The notes under the pieces: generated by a model
What the model was told of the DNA's origin: nothing
Seen by the model: the letters and a program-made list of their open reading frames with translations, nothing else
The model's database searches: none
Made by a program: the position numbers and the translations under genes
Part shown: positions 23,630 to 24,424 of the stretch, piece after piece
Layout: every line of letters begins with the position of its first letter
Position numbering within the stretch: the stretch's first letter is position 1
Origin: a virus
Direction: 5' to 3' (one strand)
IMG/VR virus record: IMGVR_UViG_3300017709_000032
Location: 1-24,424 of that record
DNA: 24,424 nucleotides

Positions 23630-24424
23630 TTAGAACTGCAAAATAACTTTTATGTCTTCTTTTTGGTTTGACGATCTTGTTATAGATGGTCTGTTGTCAA
23701 CGTAAATAATATTCCCAGAGTGTTTTTTAACCTCAGGGTTGGCAACACCGCTCGTAAAACTCTGACCAAGATAGTAAGTACGATTATTTATTACCGTAGA
23801 TATACCAGTAAAGTTTTCATCTATATTTAAATTTGAACCAGTAGATGGCGTGATAGACACACTTCCACCTGTTCCGGGAGTTGATGTAAATTCTGTTAAA
23901 TCAAATCCATATGTGGGTTGAGTTTGTGCTGTTCCAACCGTATTAAATCCTGCAACACTTCTATCCTGCCAAAATTTAAGAACCCCAGTGGTCTGGTCGT
24001 AACTAACAACTCTTCCTACAGCAGTTGATCCTGTGGATACTGTTTGGGTAAAATATGCATCTGCTGTAAAGGTTGCAGTGCTGTATCCAGTTCCTACTAG
24101 TTTAAGCGCACTTACAGCAGACGCTTTACTCAATTCCAATTTTGAGGATGAACCAAACTGATCTGGATTTTCTACAACTCCAATTCTAGATATTTGATTT
24201 CCGGTAATAAAATCTGGATTTTCATTATCATTTTCAATTCTAGAATAGAGAAGAACATTGTATGCTCCCAATTCTCTGTAAATATCTGCACCATGTCCTC
24301 CTTGTGGAGGAATGATTACATCAAAGGTTGGTCTAGTGGTTCCTGTAGGAACTCCACCAGCAACTAAATCAATATTCCCATAAGTGTATCCAGAACCCTG
24401 ATTAGAAACAATTACTTGCCCTAC
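23630..24424 (-). CDS. gp8: Baseplate wedge protein gp8 (5' end cut by window)
   Basis: The reading frame is open to the right edge, so the N-terminus is missing; 264 residues are visible (T4 gp8 is 334). A TTG at 24271 could be mistaken for a start, but the frame continues upstream with QGSGYTYGNIDLVAGGVPTG and PPQGGHGADIYRELGAYNVL, so it is internal. The C-terminal segment KHSGNIIYVDNRPSITRSSN and final residues EDIKVILQF align by eye with the end of T4 gp8 (HSGEMIYMENRPPI...EEINILFTF). gp8 forms part of the wedge around the baseplate hub. A beta module (FTQTVSTGSTAVGRVVSYDQ) interrupts the protein. It is followed within 6 nt by the 2514-residue gene. Confidence 0.9.
   Translation of the reverse strand, partial: VGQVIVSNQGSGYTYGNIDLVAGGVPTGTTRPTFDVIIPPQGGHGADIYRELGAYNVLLYSRIENDNENPDFITGNQISRIGVVENPDQFGSSSKLELSKASAVSALKLVGTGYSTATFTADAYFTQTVSTGSTAVGRVVSYDQTTGVLKFWQDRSVAGFNTVGTAQTQPTYGFDLTEFTSTPGTGGSVSITPSTGSNLNIDENFTGISTVINNRTYYLGQSFTSGVANPEVKKHSGNIIYVDNRPSITRSSNQKEDIKVILQF

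Noticed and set aside
23782-23793. AATAAATA match inside gp8 as a promoter for the giant gene
   Set aside because: About 160 nt above the next start and inside a beta-rich coding stretch; possible but not better than chance.
24269-24271. TTG as start of the rightmost gene
   Set aside because: The frame stays open to the window edge with gp8-like sequence upstream, so the gene is truncated by the window rather than starting here.
1-24424. tRNA genes, integrase, attachment sites, auxiliary photosynthesis genes
   Set aside because: None could be recognised on either strand; the window is filled with virion and packaging genes.

Overview
The window is a continuous stretch of the late structural and packaging module of a T4-like myovirus. 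Every gene I can support lies on the minus strand, so transcription runs from base 24424 towards base 1. Read in that direction the recognisable T4 order is gp8 (baseplate wedge, cut by the window edge), gp13 and gp14 (neck), gp15 (tail terminator), gp16 and gp17 (small and large terminase), gp18 (sheath), gp19 (tube) and gp20 (portal, cut by the other edge). The AT-rich composition, the very large DUF4815-type structural protein, the small conserved proteins before gp13 and the marine-virus domain style all point to a marine cyanophage (Synechococcus/Prochlorococcus T4-like group). A related marine T4-like phage of another host is possible. The host assignment is inference.

Region by region, in the direction of transcription. 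24424-23630 holds the C-terminal part of gp8. 23623-16079 is one 2514-residue structural protein that occupies the place where T4 has gp9-gp12 and fibritin. 16077-15305 holds three small overlapping genes: a coiled-coil protein, a helical protein and a small beta-rich virion protein. 15278-11527 holds gp13, gp14, gp15 and gp16. 11483-7729 holds a 1082-residue fibre-like protein with coiled-coil repeats and a beta-rich C-terminal half, plus two small beta-type proteins. 7704-5992 is a 570-residue, Cys- and Lys-rich mosaic protein with an internal DUF192 domain. 5982-1 holds gp17, a small CxxC/CxxC protein, gp18, gp19 and gp20.

The genes are tightly packed, with 1-nt TAATG/TGATG overlaps or gaps under about 80 nt. 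There is no gene-free stretch over 300 bases, and I saw no tRNA, IS element, CRISPR array, rRNA or convincing intrinsic terminator. Seven short gaps carry a T4-type late promoter element on the minus strand, TATAAATA or the variant NCTAAATA. In four of them the stop codon of the upstream gene lies inside the promoter element.

The features most worth attention are the 7.9-11.5 kb fibre cassette and the mosaic DUF192 protein inserted between the two terminase genes; several beta-rich sequence modules shared among gp8, the 2514-residue protein, gp14, gp15 and the fibre; an apparent C-terminal decoration domain on gp15; and two perfect hairpins with GNRA-type loops on the transcribed strand.
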